A stretch of DNA of 64,000 nt from Neocallimastix lanati (nom. inval.) (Eukaryota; Neocallimastigomycota; Neocallimastigomycetes; Neocallimastigales; Neocallimastigaceae), in contig JACVTC010000084.1 in assembly GCA_016946835.1 (NCBI GenBank), positions 47,501-111,500 on the forward strand. Direction: 5' to 3'. Within the stretch, counting starts at the first letter, position 1. Each line of letters opens with the position of its first letter. The notes under the pieces are model-generated. The model saw only the letters and a list, made by a program, of their open reading frames with translations. It did not search any database and had not been told where the DNA came from. The position numbers and the translations under genes are program-made. Shown here piece by piece: positions 63,486-64,000 of this stretch.

Positions 63486-64000
63486 GTTTTTATTGAAATA
63501 TGTAATATTATAGTTATTGTAATTCCTCCTGAATTGATAATCTGGGGTAAAATTTATAAAATCATTGTCATAATGAGTTTCAAAAAATTCAATATTTCTT
63601 AAATTATTAGTGATATCTAGAAGTTTATAAGCAATGGGAATATCGCCACACCCAAGAAAAATACCCGGAGATGAGTTGCTTGTGAATTTTATTCTGAATA
63701 ATTTTGGAATATAATAAAATACCTTATATCCAAAAACTCTTATATTTGAATAATTAATTTTATTTTTGATTAAGAGTTCAAGATTATATTATTGATACCT
63801 TTGTTAGGTAGTCTATTAGGAATATAATTGGATGTGGCTACTGCATCTTGCCAAAATTGGTGACTTTCTTAATTTTGCATCATTTAACATTGTTTTAGCT
63901 GATGTAATTATTGTATTGTTAAATATTTCTTTTCTACCATTTTGTTTTTGATGATAAGGTACGATGAACTGATGGTGAATACCAAAATCAATACAAATTT
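63486..64000 (-). pseudogene. Copia integrase C-terminal relic (CopA family), cut by the window edge
   Basis: On the minus strand: HQFWQDAVATSNYIPNRLPN (about 63800-63870), FTSNSSPGIFLG (about 63655-63690), AYKLLDITNNLR and NFTPDYQ. These match CopA 6354-6873. The upstream part lies beyond 64000. Stops and shifts are present. Confidence 0.8.

Overview
The window looks like a retrotransposon graveyard from the nuclear genome of a very AT-rich eukaryote. The coding remnants use the standard code and are extremely Asn/Lys/Ile-rich, with poly-Asn linkers built from AAT/AAC runs. An early-diverging fungus is my best guess: an anaerobic gut fungus (Neocallimastigomycota) would fit the base composition, the poly-Asn and a possible NRPS fragment. 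This is inference only. I see no intact host gene, rRNA, CRISPR array or bacterial-type operon.

Layout. 1-310 is a compound minisatellite. 835-3190 holds two degraded Ty1/copia fragments in opposite orientation. 4066-10062 is a complete but dead copia element on the minus strand (CopA). 10068-13515 is old LTR-like repeat debris with a tRNA-like module. 13521-19363 is a complete, broken copia element on the plus strand (CopB), inserted into a repeat that resumes at 19369. 20861-25704 holds two plus-strand copia relics, the second cut by a solo gypsy LTR. 25976-30816 is a minus-strand copia element (CopD) with an intact RT-RNase H but a deleted gag/protease. 30901-34260 is a chimera of two gypsy-like fragments. 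34719-36720 is a roughly 2 kb segment between inverted arms; it contains a relic resembling an NRPS adenylation/carrier region. 36745-40466 is a short, apparently non-coding LTR element (TRIM-F) whose LTRs carry a tRNA-like A-box/B-box module; it is interrupted by other solo LTRs and a foldback element. 40577-48150 holds two gypsy relics meeting head to head. 49427-54557 is the best preserved element (CopE, copia, minus strand). 54925-57757 is a gypsy pol (GypG). 57843-60003 is a structurally perfect non-coding LTR element (LARD-C). 60345-64000 holds copia scraps, a 240-bp MITE with a 9-bp target duplication, and a degraded MULE transposase.

How the parts relate. Five LTR elements (CopA, CopB, CopD, CopE and the non-coding LARD-C) share one feature: the sequence just inside the 5' LTR is complementary to the anticodon arm and loop of tRNA-Lys(CUU). 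This implies self-priming from a 5' tRNA half, as known for Drosophila copia with initiator tRNA-Met. LARD-C encodes no recognisable protein but keeps this primer site, a polypurine tract, 195/196-identical LTRs and a perfect 5-bp target duplication. It was therefore probably mobilised in trans by a copia element of this tRNA-Lys group. The MITE with a 9-bp duplication beside a MULE transposase relic repeats the same parasite-of-a-parasite theme for DNA transposons.
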